Source: Pseudoalteromonas sp. P1-9 (GTDB lineage Bacteria; Pseudomonadota; Gammaproteobacteria; Enterobacterales; Alteromonadaceae). From it: a DNA stretch of 64,000 nucleotides. The stretch is from assembly GCF_001399975.1 (NCBI RefSeq), contig NZ_LKBD01000007.1, positions 85,399-149,398 of the forward strand. Direction: 5' to 3'. This document shows, one piece after another, positions 46,002-54,683 of the stretch. Numbering within the stretch: the first letter of the stretch is position 1; each line of letters starts with the position of its first letter. The position numbers and the translations under genes were made by a program. The notes under the pieces are model-generated. The model was not told the origin of the DNA and did not search any database. It saw nothing but the letters and a program-made list of their open reading frames with translations.

Positions 46002-46448
46002 TTAAGCGCTAAGCTTTTGCTTAATTAAACCTGAAAGTTTGCCCATATCTGCGCGACCTTCAGCTTTGGCTTTAAGCAAGCCCATTACTTTACCCATATC
46101 TTGCATGCCAGAAGCACCGCTTGACGCGATACATTCATCAATTAAAGTAAGAATTTCTTCATCAGTAAGCGGTTTTGGTAAAAACGCTTCAAGTACTTTA
46201 ATCTCATTAGCTTCAACTTCAGCTAAGTCCTCGCGGCCGGCGTCGCGATACTGAGATTCAGAATCTTTACGCTGCTTTACAAGCTTCACTAGAATAGACG
46301 TGATTTCAGCGTCACCTAGCGTAACTTGCTCATCGATTTCTTTTTGCTTAATAGCTGCTAAAACCATGCGAATTGCACCAAGACGAATTTTGTCTTTAGC
46401 GCGCATTGCATCTTTTTGTGCATCTTTAAGTTGTGCTAAAAGGCTCAT
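46002..46448 (-). CDS. YqeY/GatB-related protein
   Basis: A 148-residue protein of the YqeY family, related to the tail domain of GatB (tRNA amidotransferase). SLLAQLKDAQKDAMRAKDKIRLGAIRMVLAAIKQKEID at the N-terminus, EAFLPKPLTDEEI in the middle, and the C-terminal MQDMGKVMGLLKAKAEGRADMGKLSGLIKQKL, which resembles the GatB tRNA-interacting domain, fit the family. The function is not firmly known; a tRNA-related role is inferred. In many gammaproteobacteria it sits between rpsU and dnaG, as here, 19 bases downstream of rpsU. Confidence 0.92.
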   Translation of the reverse strand: MSLLAQLKDAQKDAMRAKDKIRLGAIRMVLAAIKQKEIDEQVTLGDAEITSILVKLVKQRKDSESQYRDAGREDLAEVEANEIKVLEAFLPKPLTDEEILTLIDECIASSGASGMQDMGKVMGLLKAKAEGRADMGKLSGLIKQKLSA

Positions 46449-46467
46449 TTACAAGACCTAATCTAGA

Positions 46468-46683
46468 TTAGTAAAGTTTTACGCGACGAGCGTTTTCGCG
46501 AGAAAGCTTCTTCATGTGACGCTTTACCGCAGCTGCTTTTTTGCGCTTACGCTCAGCTGTTGGCTTTTCATAGTGCTCGCGACGACGAACTTCTGAAAGG
46601 ATACCTGCTTTTTCACATGAACGCTTAAAACGGCGAAGAGCAACGTCAAACGGCTCGTTTTCTCTAACTTTAATAACTGGCAT
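46468..46683 (-). CDS. rpsU: 30S ribosomal protein S21
   Basis: S21 is a small basic protein needed for initiation on 30S subunits. The 71-residue sequence ([21 protein letters not shown]..., then [21 protein letters not shown]) matches E. coli almost throughout and has the same length. It is the first gene of the rpsU-yqeY-dnaG-rpoD operon. Two promoter-like sequences lie upstream, divergent from tsaD. Confidence 0.98.
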   Translation of the reverse strand: MPVIKVRENEPFDVALRRFKRSCEKAGILSEVRRREHYEKPTAERKRKKAAAVKRHMKKLSRENARRVKLY

Positions 46684-46801
46684 TAAAAAATCACCTACTT
46701 AGTAATATGTTTCTACTTAAATGAGTTTTATTAGCTAAAACTTTAGCTAGTGCCACTCATCTCGGTTAAGATTTAACCGACTAGTTCAAAAATGGTGCGG
46801 C

Positions 46802-46831
46802 ATTGTAATCTGAAGCACCACGCAATGTAAA
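46802..46831 (-). promoter_or_regulatory. Proximal rpsU operon promoter
   Basis: On the minus strand, TTTACA (46831-46826) and TACAAT (46807-46802) are separated by 18 bases. Five of six bases match consensus at each hexamer. Confidence 0.6.
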
Positions 46832-46836
46832 GAATA

Positions 46837-46866
46837 ATTATACCAAAGATGGTAAAAAGCTGACAA
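46837..46866 (-). promoter_or_regulatory. Distal rpsU operon promoter
   Basis: On the minus strand, TTGTCA (46866-46861) and a perfect TATAAT (46842-46837) are 18 bases apart. Its -35 occupies the same bases as the -35 of the divergent tsaD promoter. Confidence 0.6.
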
Positions 46867-46888
46867 AAAATCTTAAAGCTTGTAAAAT
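46860..46888 (+). promoter_or_regulatory. tsaD promoter
   Basis: CTGACA (46860-46865) and TAAAAT (46883-46888) with an optimal 17-base spacer, about 65 bases before the tsaD start. It overlaps the distal rpsU promoter at the -35, so the two probably compete for RNA polymerase. Confidence 0.65.
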
Positions 46889-46952
46889 CGCCGCCTTAAC
46901 TTAATTGAGCGTGCTTTGATTGGGTATTTAATTGTTATTTTAGGAGAGAAAC

Positions 46953-47981
46953 TTGCGTATTTTGGGTATTGAGTCGTCTTGTGATGAGACGGGAATCGCG
47001 ATTTATGACGATGAAAAAGGTTTGCTGGCTCATCAGTTGTATTCTCAAGTGAAAGTGCATGCAGATTATGGTGGTGTTGTACCAGAACTGGCATCGCGTG
47101 ATCACGTACGTAAGACTATTCCTTTAATTGAGGCTGCATTTAAACAAGCTGGTTGTGGACCAGAAGATTTAGATGGTGTTGCGTATACTGCAGGACCAGG
47201 TTTGGTAGGTGCGTTATTAGTAGGTTCATCTATTGGTCGTTCGCTTGCTTATGGTTGGGATGTGCCCGCTGTAGCAGTGCATCATATGGAGGGCCATTTA
47301 TTGGCGCCTATGCTTGATGAAGATGTACCAGAGTTTCCATTTATTGCGCTACTTGTATCCGGTGGCCACAGCATGATTGTAAAAGTTGACGGTATCGGTC
47401 AATACACGATTCTTGGTGAGTCAATTGATGATGCTGCGGGTGAAGCGTTTGATAAAACAGCTAAATTATTAGGGTTAGATTATCCTGGCGGCCCATTGCT
47501 TGCCAAGCTTGCAGAACAAGGCGAACCTGAAGTTTATCGTTTCCCGCGTCCAATGACCGATAGACCTGGCCTTGATATGAGTTTTAGCGGGTTAAAAACC
47601 TTCGCTGCAAATACCATTAATAAAGAAAAAGACGAAGATGGCAATATTTCTGAGCAAGTGAAGGCCAATATCGCCCATGCGTTTCAAACGGCAGTAATTG
47701 ATACCTTAGTAATTAAATGTAAACGTGCTCTGAAAGAATACGGTATTAAGCGTCTAGTGATTGCTGGCGGCGTAAGTGCAAACGTTTATTTACGTGAAAC
47801 GTTAGAGAAAGTGATGACAGGTATGCAAGGCCGTGTTTATTACCCGCGCACTGAGTTTTGTACAGACAATGGTGCAATGATTGCTTACGCAGGCATGCAA
47901 CGCTTGAAAGCAAAGCAGTATGCGCCACTTGATATGCGCGCAAAGCCTCGCTGGCCGCTTGATGAATTGGAATCAGTTTAA
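46953..47981 (+). CDS. tsaD: tRNA t6A37 threonylcarbamoyltransferase subunit TsaD
   Basis: TsaD transfers threonylcarbamoyl to A37 of ANN-decoding tRNAs, with TsaB and TsaE. The 342-residue product starts with [20 protein letters not shown], has the metal-binding HHMEGH (His111, His115), VSGGHS, and ends like E. coli TsaD ([20 protein letters not shown]). The start codon is TTG at 46953, fixed by AGGAG six bases upstream and by alignment; no ATG is possible nearby. It is divergent from rpsU as in E. coli. Confidence 0.96.
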   Translation: MRILGIESSCDETGIAIYDDEKGLLAHQLYSQVKVHADYGGVVPELASRDHVRKTIPLIEAAFKQAGCGPEDLDGVAYTAGPGLVGALLVGSSIGRSLAYGWDVPAVAVHHMEGHLLAPMLDEDVPEFPFIALLVSGGHSMIVKVDGIGQYTILGESIDDAAGEAFDKTAKLLGLDYPGGPLLAKLAEQGEPEVYRFPRPMTDRPGLDMSFSGLKTFAANTINKEKDEDGNISEQVKANIAHAFQTAVIDTLVIKCKRALKEYGIKRLVIAGGVSANVYLRETLEKVMTGMQGRVYYPRTEFCTDNGAMIAYAGMQRLKAKQYAPLDMRAKPRWPLDELESV

Positions 47982-48022
47982 TTTTTCGAATTAGCCGCTG
48001 TTGAAGTTAACGTTTATCAAAT

Positions 48023-48050
48023 AAAAAGCCGAGATTACTCGGCTTTTTTT
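48023..48050. terminator. Terminator shared by tsaD and plsY
   Basis: AAAAAGCCGAG-ATTA-CTCGGCTTTTT followed by T on the + strand. The plsY stop codon (minus strand) lies in the loop, and one arm encodes the last plsY codons. Confidence 0.9.
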
Positions 48051-48625
48051 GATTTTACTTTTGGCTCAGTGCCTTTAAGCAAGCGTATAACGTTAGCACG
48101 ATGGCGAAATACAATCAGCGCTGCCAGCATGGTTACAGGCAAAACATAAAGCGGTTTTATAAACCAAGTAAATAAAGGCGCTAAACTTACGGTAATAATG
48201 GCGGCTAGAGAAGAGTATCCGGTTAACCAAATTAAACCAAGCCAGGTTAAAATTAATAAGCCGGCCAAAGTAAAACCTATGGGTAGCAAGCTACCAAACG
48301 CGGTTGCCACAGCCTTACCGCCTTTAAAGCCAAAGAAAATCGGGTAAATGTGACCAAGACATGCAGCAATTGCAATAAAACCTAAATAAAGAGGCTCTAT
48401 CTTAAGAAAGTAAGCACCATATACTGGGATTGTGCCTTTCAGCACATCAAATATCAGTACTAAGCTTGCAGGTAGTTTGCCGCCAATACGATAAACATTG
48501 GTTGCGCCTGGGTTATTAGAACCGGTTGTTCTGGGATCAGGTAAGCGAAACAGCTTACAGATGAGCACTGCTGAAGAAATTGAGCCAAACAGATAGGCAA
48601 AGACAATCATTAAGCTTGCTAACAC
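48035..48625 (-). CDS. plsY: Glycerol-3-phosphate acyltransferase PlsY
   Basis: PlsY transfers an acyl group from acyl-phosphate to glycerol-3-phosphate at the inner membrane, starting phospholipid synthesis. The 196-residue protein has about five membrane segments and the conserved loops GSNNPGATN (35-43), [10 protein letters not shown], and [21 protein letters not shown]. The GTG start at 48625 has AAGGAA upstream. The tail KVKSKKAE is encoded within the terminator hairpin shared with tsaD. It is divergent from folB. Confidence 0.95.
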   Translation of the reverse strand: MLASLMIVFAYLFGSISSAVLICKLFRLPDPRTTGSNNPGATNVYRIGGKLPASLVLIFDVLKGTIPVYGAYFLKIEPLYLGFIAIAACLGHIYPIFFGFKGGKAVATAFGSLLPIGFTLAGLLILTWLGLIWLTGYSSLAAIITVSLAPLFTWFIKPLYVLPVTMLAALIVFRHRANVIRLLKGTEPKVKSKKAE

Positions 48626-48720
48626 AGCGTTCCTTATTTTTTCTTTAGCAAATATAGGCTATTATCTGCCGCTGATTCTTTTTAGCGGATTTACCCATAA
48701 GAGTACCTATTTTTTTCTCT

Positions 48721-48729
48721 AATTGGTAT
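48721..48729 (+). repeat. Intergenic AATTGGTAT repeat, copy 4
   Basis: Lies in the plsY-folB divergent gap, 11 bases upstream of the TATAAT before folB, so it occupies promoter spacer DNA. Confidence 0.5.
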
Positions 48730-48739
48730 CCGACCACAG

Positions 48740-48745
48740 TATAAT
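48740..48745 (+). promoter_or_regulatory. Promoter -10 close to folB start
   Basis: A perfect TATAAT ends 15 bases before the GTG start of folB. Transcription would begin about 8 bases before the start codon, so the mRNA would be nearly leaderless. No good -35 is visible. Confidence 0.4.
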
Positions 48746-48759
48746 CGGGGTGAATACGG

Positions 48760-49119
48760 GTGCAAGATAAGGTTTTTATTAGTCAATTACAGGTTAATAC
48801 CATTATTGGCGTGTTTGATTTTGAAAAACAAGCGAAACAACCTTTGTTTTTTGATGTTGAAATGCTGACAAATTTTGCCCAAGCTGCGAAGTCTGACAAT
48901 GTTGATGATGTAGTTGATTATGCCAAAGTGTCAGCACGCATTATTGCTCACTGTGAATCGACGCAAGTTGAATTACTAGAGACGTTAGCCGAGCAACTAA
49001 CTACTATCATCTTAAATGAGTTTGCTGTGTCGCAAGTGACATTGCGAATCTCAAAACCCCAAGCAGTACTTGAAGCGCAAACTGTGGGTATTGAAATCAC
49101 GCGTAAAAAGCAAAGCTAA
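48760..49119 (+). CDS. folB: Dihydroneopterin aldolase
   Basis: FolB cleaves 7,8-dihydroneopterin in folate synthesis. The 119-residue product (E. coli 122) shows VFISQLQVNTIIGVFDFEKQAKQPLFFDVEM and VDDVVDYAKVSARI, then the LLETLAEQLTTIIL helix and VTLRISKPQAV. The start is GTG at 48760. Its stop overlaps the folK start by one base (TAATG), so the two folate enzymes are translationally coupled. Confidence 0.94.
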   Translation: MQDKVFISQLQVNTIIGVFDFEKQAKQPLFFDVEMLTNFAQAAKSDNVDDVVDYAKVSARIIAHCESTQVELLETLAEQLTTIILNEFAVSQVTLRISKPQAVLEAQTVGIEITRKKQS

Positions 49120-49598
49120 TGGCACAGATTTTTATCAGTATTGGCTCTAATATCAATAAAGAGCATTACATCAAAGCTGCTTTAGCTATTTTACCTCAGC
49201 ATTTTGATAATGTTATTTACTCAAGTGTTTTTGAAAGTGAATCGGTTGGCTTTGAAGGGAATAATTTTTATAACCTTGTGGCAGCTGCGACAACCAATTT
49301 ACCGCTTGAAGAAGTATGTGCTCGCCTGAAACAAATTGAACGAGACAATGGTCGCACCCCCGCCGATAAAAAATTTAGCCCGCGTACACTCGATCTGGAT
49401 TTATTGTTTTTTGACGATGTGATTTGTGACGCGCCAGCGCAATTGCCGCGTGATGAAATTACCAAAAATGCGTTTGTACTCTGGCCTCTTGCCGAAATAG
49501 CCAGTGACTTTATCCACCCTACGGTGAACCTGAGCATTGGTGAATTGTGGCAAAATTATAATAAAAATAAGCAAAAATTGTGGAAAGTGGAGATTTAA
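49119..49598 (+). CDS. folK: 6-hydroxymethyl-7,8-dihydropterin pyrophosphokinase
   Basis: FolK transfers pyrophosphate from ATP to hydroxymethyl-dihydropterin, the step after FolB. The 159-residue protein (E. coli 159) starts AQIFISIGSNINKEHYIKAAL and has the diagnostic FSPRTLDLDLLFFDD (metal-binding Asp pair) and PRDEITKNAFVLWPLAEI. It starts within the folB stop codon. E. coli keeps folB and folK apart, but here they form a coupled pair followed six bases later by uppP. Confidence 0.95.
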   Translation: MAQIFISIGSNINKEHYIKAALAILPQHFDNVIYSSVFESESVGFEGNNFYNLVAAATTNLPLEEVCARLKQIERDNGRTPADKKFSPRTLDLDLLFFDDVICDAPAQLPRDEITKNAFVLWPLAEIASDFIHPTVNLSIGELWQNYNKNKQKLWKVEI

Positions 49599-49603
49599 AA
49601 TAA

Positions 49604-50419
49604 ATGGGACTGATTGAAATTGTCGTGCTGGCACTTATTCAAGGATTTACTGAATTTTTGCCTATTTCAAGTTCAGGCCACCTTATTTTACCGAGTCAAT
49701 TACTTGGCTGGCAAGATCAAGGTCAGGCGTTCGATATCGCAGTACACGTTGGAACATTATTCGCAGTACTTATTTATTTTCGTAAAGACGTAGTTCAAAT
49801 ACTCTCTGCATGGTTTAAGTCTTGTGCCGGAAAGGGCCACACAGCAGAAAGTAAACTTGGCTGGTATATTATTCTGGCAACTATTCCAGCCGGTTTAGTT
49901 GCAGGTCTCGCAAAAGACTTTATAGAAGCTAACACGCGTGGTGCTGCGGTGATTGCAACGACAACCATCGTTTTTGGTTTAGCGCTTTGGTATGCCGATA
50001 TTAAAGCAAAAGAACACAAGAACATTTTCGATATTAAATGGAAAGCAGCCTTACTGATTGGCCTTGCGCAGGCGGTTGCCTTAATTCCGGGTACTTCACG
50101 TTCAGGTATTACTATTACCGCGGGTTTATTGTTAGGGCTTGATAAAAAAAGCGCAGCGCGTTTTGCGTTCTTAATGTCTATTCCCGTTATTGGTGGTTTA
50201 GGGCTAGTGATGATTATCAAGCTGATTTTAGACAATACAGCTGTTGATTGGTATGCACTGATTTTAGGTACGGCGCTGTCGTTTGTTTCAGCTTATACCT
50301 GTATTTTTCTATTCTTAAAGTTCATTGAGCGCATGGGCATGTTGCCATTTGTTATTTACCGATTAATTTTAGGGTTCGCTTTGTTCGCACTAATAGGGCT
50401 TGGTTATATTAGCGCTTAA
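49604..50419 (+). CDS. uppP: Undecaprenyl-diphosphatase
   Basis: UppP (BacA) recycles undecaprenyl diphosphate, the lipid carrier for peptidoglycan and other envelope polymers, in the inner membrane. The 271-residue protein has about eight membrane segments and both signatures: FLPISSSGHLILPSQLLG near the N-terminus and PGTSRSGITITAGLLLGLD in the middle, which hold the catalytic residues. It starts six bases after folK. A strong terminator separates it from the convergent cca gene. Confidence 0.96.
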   Translation: MGLIEIVVLALIQGFTEFLPISSSGHLILPSQLLGWQDQGQAFDIAVHVGTLFAVLIYFRKDVVQILSAWFKSCAGKGHTAESKLGWYIILATIPAGLVAGLAKDFIEANTRGAAVIATTTIVFGLALWYADIKAKEHKNIFDIKWKAALLIGLAQAVALIPGTSRSGITITAGLLLGLDKKSAARFAFLMSIPVIGGLGLVMIIKLILDNTAVDWYALILGTALSFVSAYTCIFLFLKFIERMGMLPFVIYRLILGFALFALIGLGYISA

Positions 50420-50445
50420 TGTAAGTTTGTAGGATTAAAAAAATA

Positions 50446-50480
50446 AAAAGGCTAAGCGAGATGCTTAGCCTTTTTATTTT
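50446..50480. terminator. Terminator between convergent uppP and cca
   Basis: AAAAGGCTAAGC-GAGAT-GCTTAGCCTTTT, followed by T-rich sequence on the + strand and A-rich before it, so it can act in both directions. Confidence 0.9.
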
Positions 50481-50525
50481 TAGATAGTTTGACCTATTCA
50501 GAATAAGTACCGCTTAATATAAGCT

Positions 50526-51629
50526 TTATTCAAATATACCAGCTATAGCCTGTTCTCTTGCACGCGCTAGCTGTTGTTTTATTTCGGCGCCTTTAAAACC
50601 TTGTTTAATAATAGCTTGTACATCGATAGCGGTGGCTTTTATTGCTGCACTTTGTAGTTTACGAGCTAAAACTGCGTGTTCTTCTCCTAGCAAGGCAAAG
50701 GTTTCAATAAATAAGTTTAAACGCTCAGGGCGTCGCCAAACATCTGCCTGATTAAAGAGTGCCAGTACTTGTTCTACAGATGCTTGGGTGTGCTTAAAAA
50801 TAGGCGCAAAGGTGGTAAATAAGCTCAGTGCATCAACATAGGCATTGGGTAAACGTAAACTATCTGAAAGTATTTTTACCTCAGTTGGCTGAATCTCTTT
50901 GAGCCATAAACAAAAGGCGATAACAAGTTGGTTTTCGCTAGCTACTTTCGTTAACAAAGTTGCAAGTTTTTGGCTGTAATCAGATGACCAGTGGTTTGCC
51001 AGTGGCGGCAAAATAATTGGTAGCGCGTTAATCTCTGCAAGCACATCGGTGAACACATTAATCGCACCATCATCAAGGGATTTTTCAATTTCCAGCCAAA
51101 TTCGCTCTTTGGTTAGGGTGTTAATTTCACCTTTGGCGACCATTTCTTGCATTAGTAATACTGTCTCTGGCGCGATAGTAAAGCCTAAATAATGATAGCG
51201 AGCCGCAAAGCGTGCAACACGCAAAATGCGCAGAGGATCTTCACAAAATGCATCGCTTACATGACGAAGACGCTTTTGTTCTAAATCGGCTTGTCCATTG
51301 AAAGGGTCGATAATATTGCCGTTTTCATCTTCAGCCATAGCATTTACGGTTAGGTCGCGGCGAATTAAATCTTCTTCCAGTGTGACATCTGGCGTAAAGT
51401 CGCAAATAAAACCAGTGTAGCCTTGCCCTGATTTTCGTTCGGTTCTTGCCAGTGCGTATTCGTCTTTTGTTTCTGGGTGTAAAAATACAGGAAAGTCACT
51501 GCCAACTTGCTGGTAGCTAAGCGCTAATAATTCATCTGGTGTACTACCAACTACCACATAATCTGACTCTTTAATTGGGCGATTTAATAGTTTGTCTCTT
51601 ACTGCGCCGCCAACTAGGTATATTTTCAT
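50526..51629 (-). CDS. cca: tRNA CCA-adding nucleotidyltransferase
   Basis: Cca adds or repairs the 3' CCA of tRNAs without a template. I place the start at the ATG at 51629 ([15 protein letters not shown]), giving 367 residues; an upstream in-frame codon would add 17 unrelated residues. The head domain shows [42 protein letters not shown] and [16 protein letters not shown]. Unlike E. coli Cca (412), the C-terminal HD phosphohydrolase motif is absent, so this is a nucleotidyltransferase-only form. Neighbours uppP and folB match the E. coli order. Confidence 0.93.
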   Translation of the reverse strand: MKIYLVGGAVRDKLLNRPIKESDYVVVGSTPDELLALSYQQVGSDFPVFLHPETKDEYALARTERKSGQGYTGFICDFTPDVTLEEDLIRRDLTVNAMAEDENGNIIDPFNGQADLEQKRLRHVSDAFCEDPLRILRVARFAARYHYLGFTIAPETVLLMQEMVAKGEINTLTKERIWLEIEKSLDDGAINVFTDVLAEINALPIILPPLANHWSSDYSQKLATLLTKVASENQLVIAFCLWLKEIQPTEVKILSDSLRLPNAYVDALSLFTTFAPIFKHTQASVEQVLALFNQADVWRRPERLNLFIETFALLGEEHAVLARKLQSAAIKATAIDVQAIIKQGFKGAEIKQQLARAREQAIAGIFE

Positions 51630-51699
51630 TGTGTTAGGTTCACACATAATAAATAACGATAATGATTGAAATCCTATCATAATTTGGAATTCGTTGGTG

Positions 51700-51708
51700 A
51701 ATTGGTAT
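51700..51708 (+). repeat. Intergenic AATTGGTAT repeat, copy 5
   Basis: Reads GTGAATTGGTAT in the gap between the cca and gspA-like starts. The 12-mer GTGAATTGGTAT is also found at copy 6 (61463-61474). Confidence 0.5.
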
Positions 51709-51743
51709 GATAGGCTGAGTTTTTATTAAGCGTATTGAAGTAA

Positions 51744-52658
51744 GTGTATTTAGATTATTTTGGCTTAACGGATCAGCCATTTTCCATCGCACCGAATCCT
51801 GACTACCTCTTTTTAAGTGAACGTCATAAAGAAGCGTTGTCTCATTTAACTTATGGTTTAGGTGATGCCGGCGGTTTTGTGCTGCTTACGGGCGAGGTCG
51901 GAACTGGCAAAACAACGGTAACGCGCTGCATGCTCGAAAGCATAGGTGATGAAACTCAGGTGGCGTTTGTGTTAAATCCATCGTTGTCTGAGTTAGAGTT
52001 ACTTGCGAGCATTTGTGATGAATTGCGTATTCGTTATAAAAAGTCAGAGGCGACGCTTAAAAATTTGACCGATAAAATCAAAAATCGACTGTTAAAAAAC
52101 CATAGCCAAGACAAACGCACGATGCTCATCATTGATGAAGCTCAGCATTTAAGTGGTGCAGTGCTTGAACAGTTGCGCTTACTTACTAATTTAGAAACTA
52201 ATCAGCGTAAATTACTGCAAATTATTTTAGTTGGTCAGCCAGAGCTGCAAACTTTGTTAAAACGTAACGAGTTAAGGCAATTAGCTCAGCGTATTACCGC
52301 TCGCTACCATTTAATGCCACTTAATGAGTCTGAAGTATTTGCATATATCAAACATCGTTTACATATCGCAGGCTGCGATACCATGTTATTTGAAAACTCA
52401 GCAATTAAACGTATTCACCAATTAACTGGTGGGATCCCGCGGCTTATCAATTTATTGTGCGAACGAGCCTTAATGGGGGCGTTTGCTAATAGTCGTAAAC
52501 AGGTTAACAAAACCATGATAGCAACAGCGGCAACTGAAATATTACCGCTTGAGGCGTCAGTAGCGGCCTCATCAGGTGCAAATTATCAGGTGTGGATGTA
52601 TGCCTGCTTTGCTATAGTCGCTGTATTAACGGGCATTGGTTTGTCGTTTATTTTTTAA
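51744..52658 (+). CDS. ExeA/GspA-like AAA ATPase, short form
   Basis: A 304-residue AAA ATPase of the ExeA/GspA type. It starts at GTG (YLDYFGLTDQPFSIAPNPDYLFLSERHKEAL), with Walker A GEVGTGKTT (about 50-58), Walker B MLIIDEAQHLS, and a sensor-like GGIPRLINLLCERAL. A single membrane segment (about 281-303) lies at the very C-terminus. Aeromonas ExeA continues into a periplasmic peptidoglycan-binding domain after this segment; here the protein stops, so it lacks that domain. It is 12 bases upstream of a GspB-like gene, supporting a role in placing the type II secretin or a related pilus machine. It could also be an MshM-type ATPase. Confidence 0.82.
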   Translation: MYLDYFGLTDQPFSIAPNPDYLFLSERHKEALSHLTYGLGDAGGFVLLTGEVGTGKTTVTRCMLESIGDETQVAFVLNPSLSELELLASICDELRIRYKKSEATLKNLTDKIKNRLLKNHSQDKRTMLIIDEAQHLSGAVLEQLRLLTNLETNQRKLLQIILVGQPELQTLLKRNELRQLAQRITARYHLMPLNESEVFAYIKHRLHIAGCDTMLFENSAIKRIHQLTGGIPRLINLLCERALMGAFANSRKQVNKTMIATAATEILPLEASVAASSGANYQVWMYACFAIVAVLTGIGLSFIF

Positions 52659-52669
52659 AAGAAGTATGT

Positions 52670-53500
52670 ATGTCTTATATTCTTGATGCGTTAAAGCAAA
52701 ATGAAACTTCGAGCCGAGGTGCTGCGCCAATGCAAGGTGATTATCAACAGGAATACCTGTTAAGTAAAAAATTACGTTTTTACCGTAATTTGGCGTTATT
52801 TTTAGGTTTTTTACTGACTCTTACATTGGGTTTTTTTATCGGTAAAGGATTACAGACTCAGCAAACGAAACCTGCGATTGAAACGGAAGTTGTACAAAAC
52901 AAGGCAACGCCAAGTAACCAAGTTATAATGCCTCTTCAGCCGCAAGTGCCAGCAACGTCAGGCACCCAGCAACAAATTCAATACCAACTGGTTCCTGTGC
53001 CAGTTTACACTCAGCCAGTGGCTGCAAATGCGCAACCTGTTGTCGAACCGACACCAGGTGAAAAATCACAACGTAAAGCAGATGAAAATACGCAAGATGA
53101 AGCCGATTTATCTGAATATAAAGTGGTTGGCTATCAGCAAGCAAAAGAACAAAGAGAGCAAACCAACGCCTTAATTGATGCGTTTAGCGAAGCATTTGAG
53201 CAGGCGCAAAATGAACCATTAGAACAACAAGTGATTTCAGGTTCATCGGCTTCGGCACAAGTGTCGCCTATTCAATTATTACCTGAGGCATTTAGATCGC
53301 GTATTCCCGAAATGCGTTATCAAGCGCATGTATTTGCTTCAGAACCTAGTCGCAGTTGGATAAAGGTTAACGACCGAGAACTCAAAGTGGGCGACAATAT
53401 TAATGGCGTTTACATTATTGATATTGCCGCAGAACAAACCTTAATGCAGTACGACGGTGTGGAGTTTAGTTTGGCTGCGATGGAAGATTGGCAGTTTTAA
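52670..53500 (+). CDS. gspB: GspB-family type II secretion assembly protein
   Basis: A 276-residue inner-membrane protein. The start is the ATG at 52670 (MSYILDALKQNE, the conserved GspB N-terminus); an upstream in-frame ATG lies inside the ATPase gene. A membrane segment at about 38-57 is followed by a long Pro/Gln/Val-rich spacer, then a compact C-terminal domain (about 205-276; YQAHVFASEPSRSWIKVNDRELKVGDNI) typical of T2SSB. GspB works with GspA to insert the secretin GspD in the outer membrane. No other gsp gene is in the window, and in many marine genera the AB pair is separate from the main operon. Confidence 0.9.
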   Translation: MSYILDALKQNETSSRGAAPMQGDYQQEYLLSKKLRFYRNLALFLGFLLTLTLGFFIGKGLQTQQTKPAIETEVVQNKATPSNQVIMPLQPQVPATSGTQQQIQYQLVPVPVYTQPVAANAQPVVEPTPGEKSQRKADENTQDEADLSEYKVVGYQQAKEQREQTNALIDAFSEAFEQAQNEPLEQQVISGSSASAQVSPIQLLPEAFRSRIPEMRYQAHVFASEPSRSWIKVNDRELKVGDNINGVYIIDIAAEQTLMQYDGVEFSLAAMEDWQF

Positions 53501-53508
53501 AACGGCCA

Positions 53509-54678
53509 TTAAATCCCGTCTTCTGAGATCAAATCAGCTATATCTAAATCATAACGCTGGGCACTTGCCGTGCCTTCAATGCTGTCATCAGATTCCGCTA
53601 AATCAATTATGCGCACTGCCAAGTGATGATTAAATTCGGCGTTGTAAAATACTTTCACCCGAGGTTTTGTTAGTTGCTGTTGATTTTCAACAACGAGCGC
53701 AATGCGACCTGAGCATAATTTAACTAATGTCCCCGCTGGATAAACCCCAATAGCTTGAATAAAGGTTTGCAGTAAATCTGGGTCGTAGTGGTTCGGTGAA
53801 TGCTCCATTAATTCACGATATGCAGCAGCGCTGCCAACGGCTTTAGCATGGTCAAAGCCATAAACTAAACTGTCGTACATAATGGCGATGCTAAAAATGC
53901 GCTGCGCTGAATTGAGTTTATCAAAATCTAATTGGTTCGGATAACCACTGCCATCAAGTAGCTCATTTTGCTCTGAAATTAAGCGTAAAACATGTTCATC
54001 GGGCTGACCACTGACGCGCAATAGTTTTTGTAATTGTGCAATATGTTGTTGCTTTTTAACTCTCAACATTGGTGCAAGTTTGTCGTCAGGAAGGCGTAAA
54101 TTGTCAGGCAGCATTTGGTATCCAACGCGTGAAAGCAGCCCTGCAAGCACCATGTGCTCGCTTGCTAACGGCTGGTAGTTTTGATGAATACAAAACTGTG
54201 CCAAGCTTACCGCCACCCGTAGTAAATGACTGTTGAGCAAAGCGTTAGACATTTTACAGCGTACCACTAAGGCCACTGCTTCTTTATGTTGTCGTGTCAG
54301 TGTTAATACTTGCTGCGCTAAACTTTGTAACCCCGAAATATCAATTGGAGTATGGGATTTTGCGCGCTCTAATGTATCATCAATGATCGCATGCGCTCGA
54401 TCTTGCCAATCAAGTGCCGCTTCTATTTGACTCTCAATTTTGTTTTTTTTAGTAAACGTTGTTGTTTGTTGTTGTATGCTTTTTTTAGAACGACTTGGGT
54501 CGACAAGTACTTCTATTACGCCTTTTTTCTTTAGCGCTTGCAGTGCAAAGTAATTTCTTACTAAGCCTGTTTGCACTACTTTGACAGCGCCTAATTGTTT
54601 AGTTACTTCTTCAACAAAATCGCCCACCTCTAATTTAGTAATGGGCAATTTTACTTTACCGTCTGGTGTGATGCTCAT
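53509..54678 (-). CDS. HD-GYP domain protein with degenerate metal site
   Basis: A 389-residue cytoplasmic protein. The N-terminal DUF3391-like region (ITKLEVGDFVEEV, about 10-60) precedes an HD-GYP domain in which the catalytic HD is lost: ALLHDIGK is replaced by GLLSRVGYQ, and HHE before the GYP is QNE. DGSGYP itself survives. It is therefore probably not a c-di-GMP phosphodiesterase but a regulatory partner. It starts five bases downstream of the paralogue at 54684-55883, which has intact motifs, and it shares the C-terminal GTLVKL...KVFYNA region with it. A duplication that then lost its active site is the simplest reading. Confidence 0.88.
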   Translation of the reverse strand: MSITPDGKVKLPITKLEVGDFVEEVTKQLGAVKVVQTGLVRNYFALQALKKKGVIEVLVDPSRSKKSIQQQTTTFTKKNKIESQIEAALDWQDRAHAIIDDTLERAKSHTPIDISGLQSLAQQVLTLTRQHKEAVALVVRCKMSNALLNSHLLRVAVSLAQFCIHQNYQPLASEHMVLAGLLSRVGYQMLPDNLRLPDDKLAPMLRVKKQQHIAQLQKLLRVSGQPDEHVLRLISEQNELLDGSGYPNQLDFDKLNSAQRIFSIAIMYDSLVYGFDHAKAVGSAAAYRELMEHSPNHYDPDLLQTFIQAIGVYPAGTLVKLCSGRIALVVENQQQLTKPRVKVFYNAEFNHHLAVRIIDLAESDDSIEGTASAQRYDLDIADLISEDGI

Positions 54679-54683
54679 GTATC

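Noticed and set aside
52592..52670. Longer start for gspB inside the ATPase gene
   Set aside because: The extra 26 residues are out-of-frame reading of the ATPase membrane segment; the conserved GspB N-terminus begins at 52670.
51744..52670. Frameshift truncating the ExeA-like gene
   Set aside because: Only 12 bases separate it from an intact gspB, and no peptidoglycan-binding motif is found in any frame nearby.
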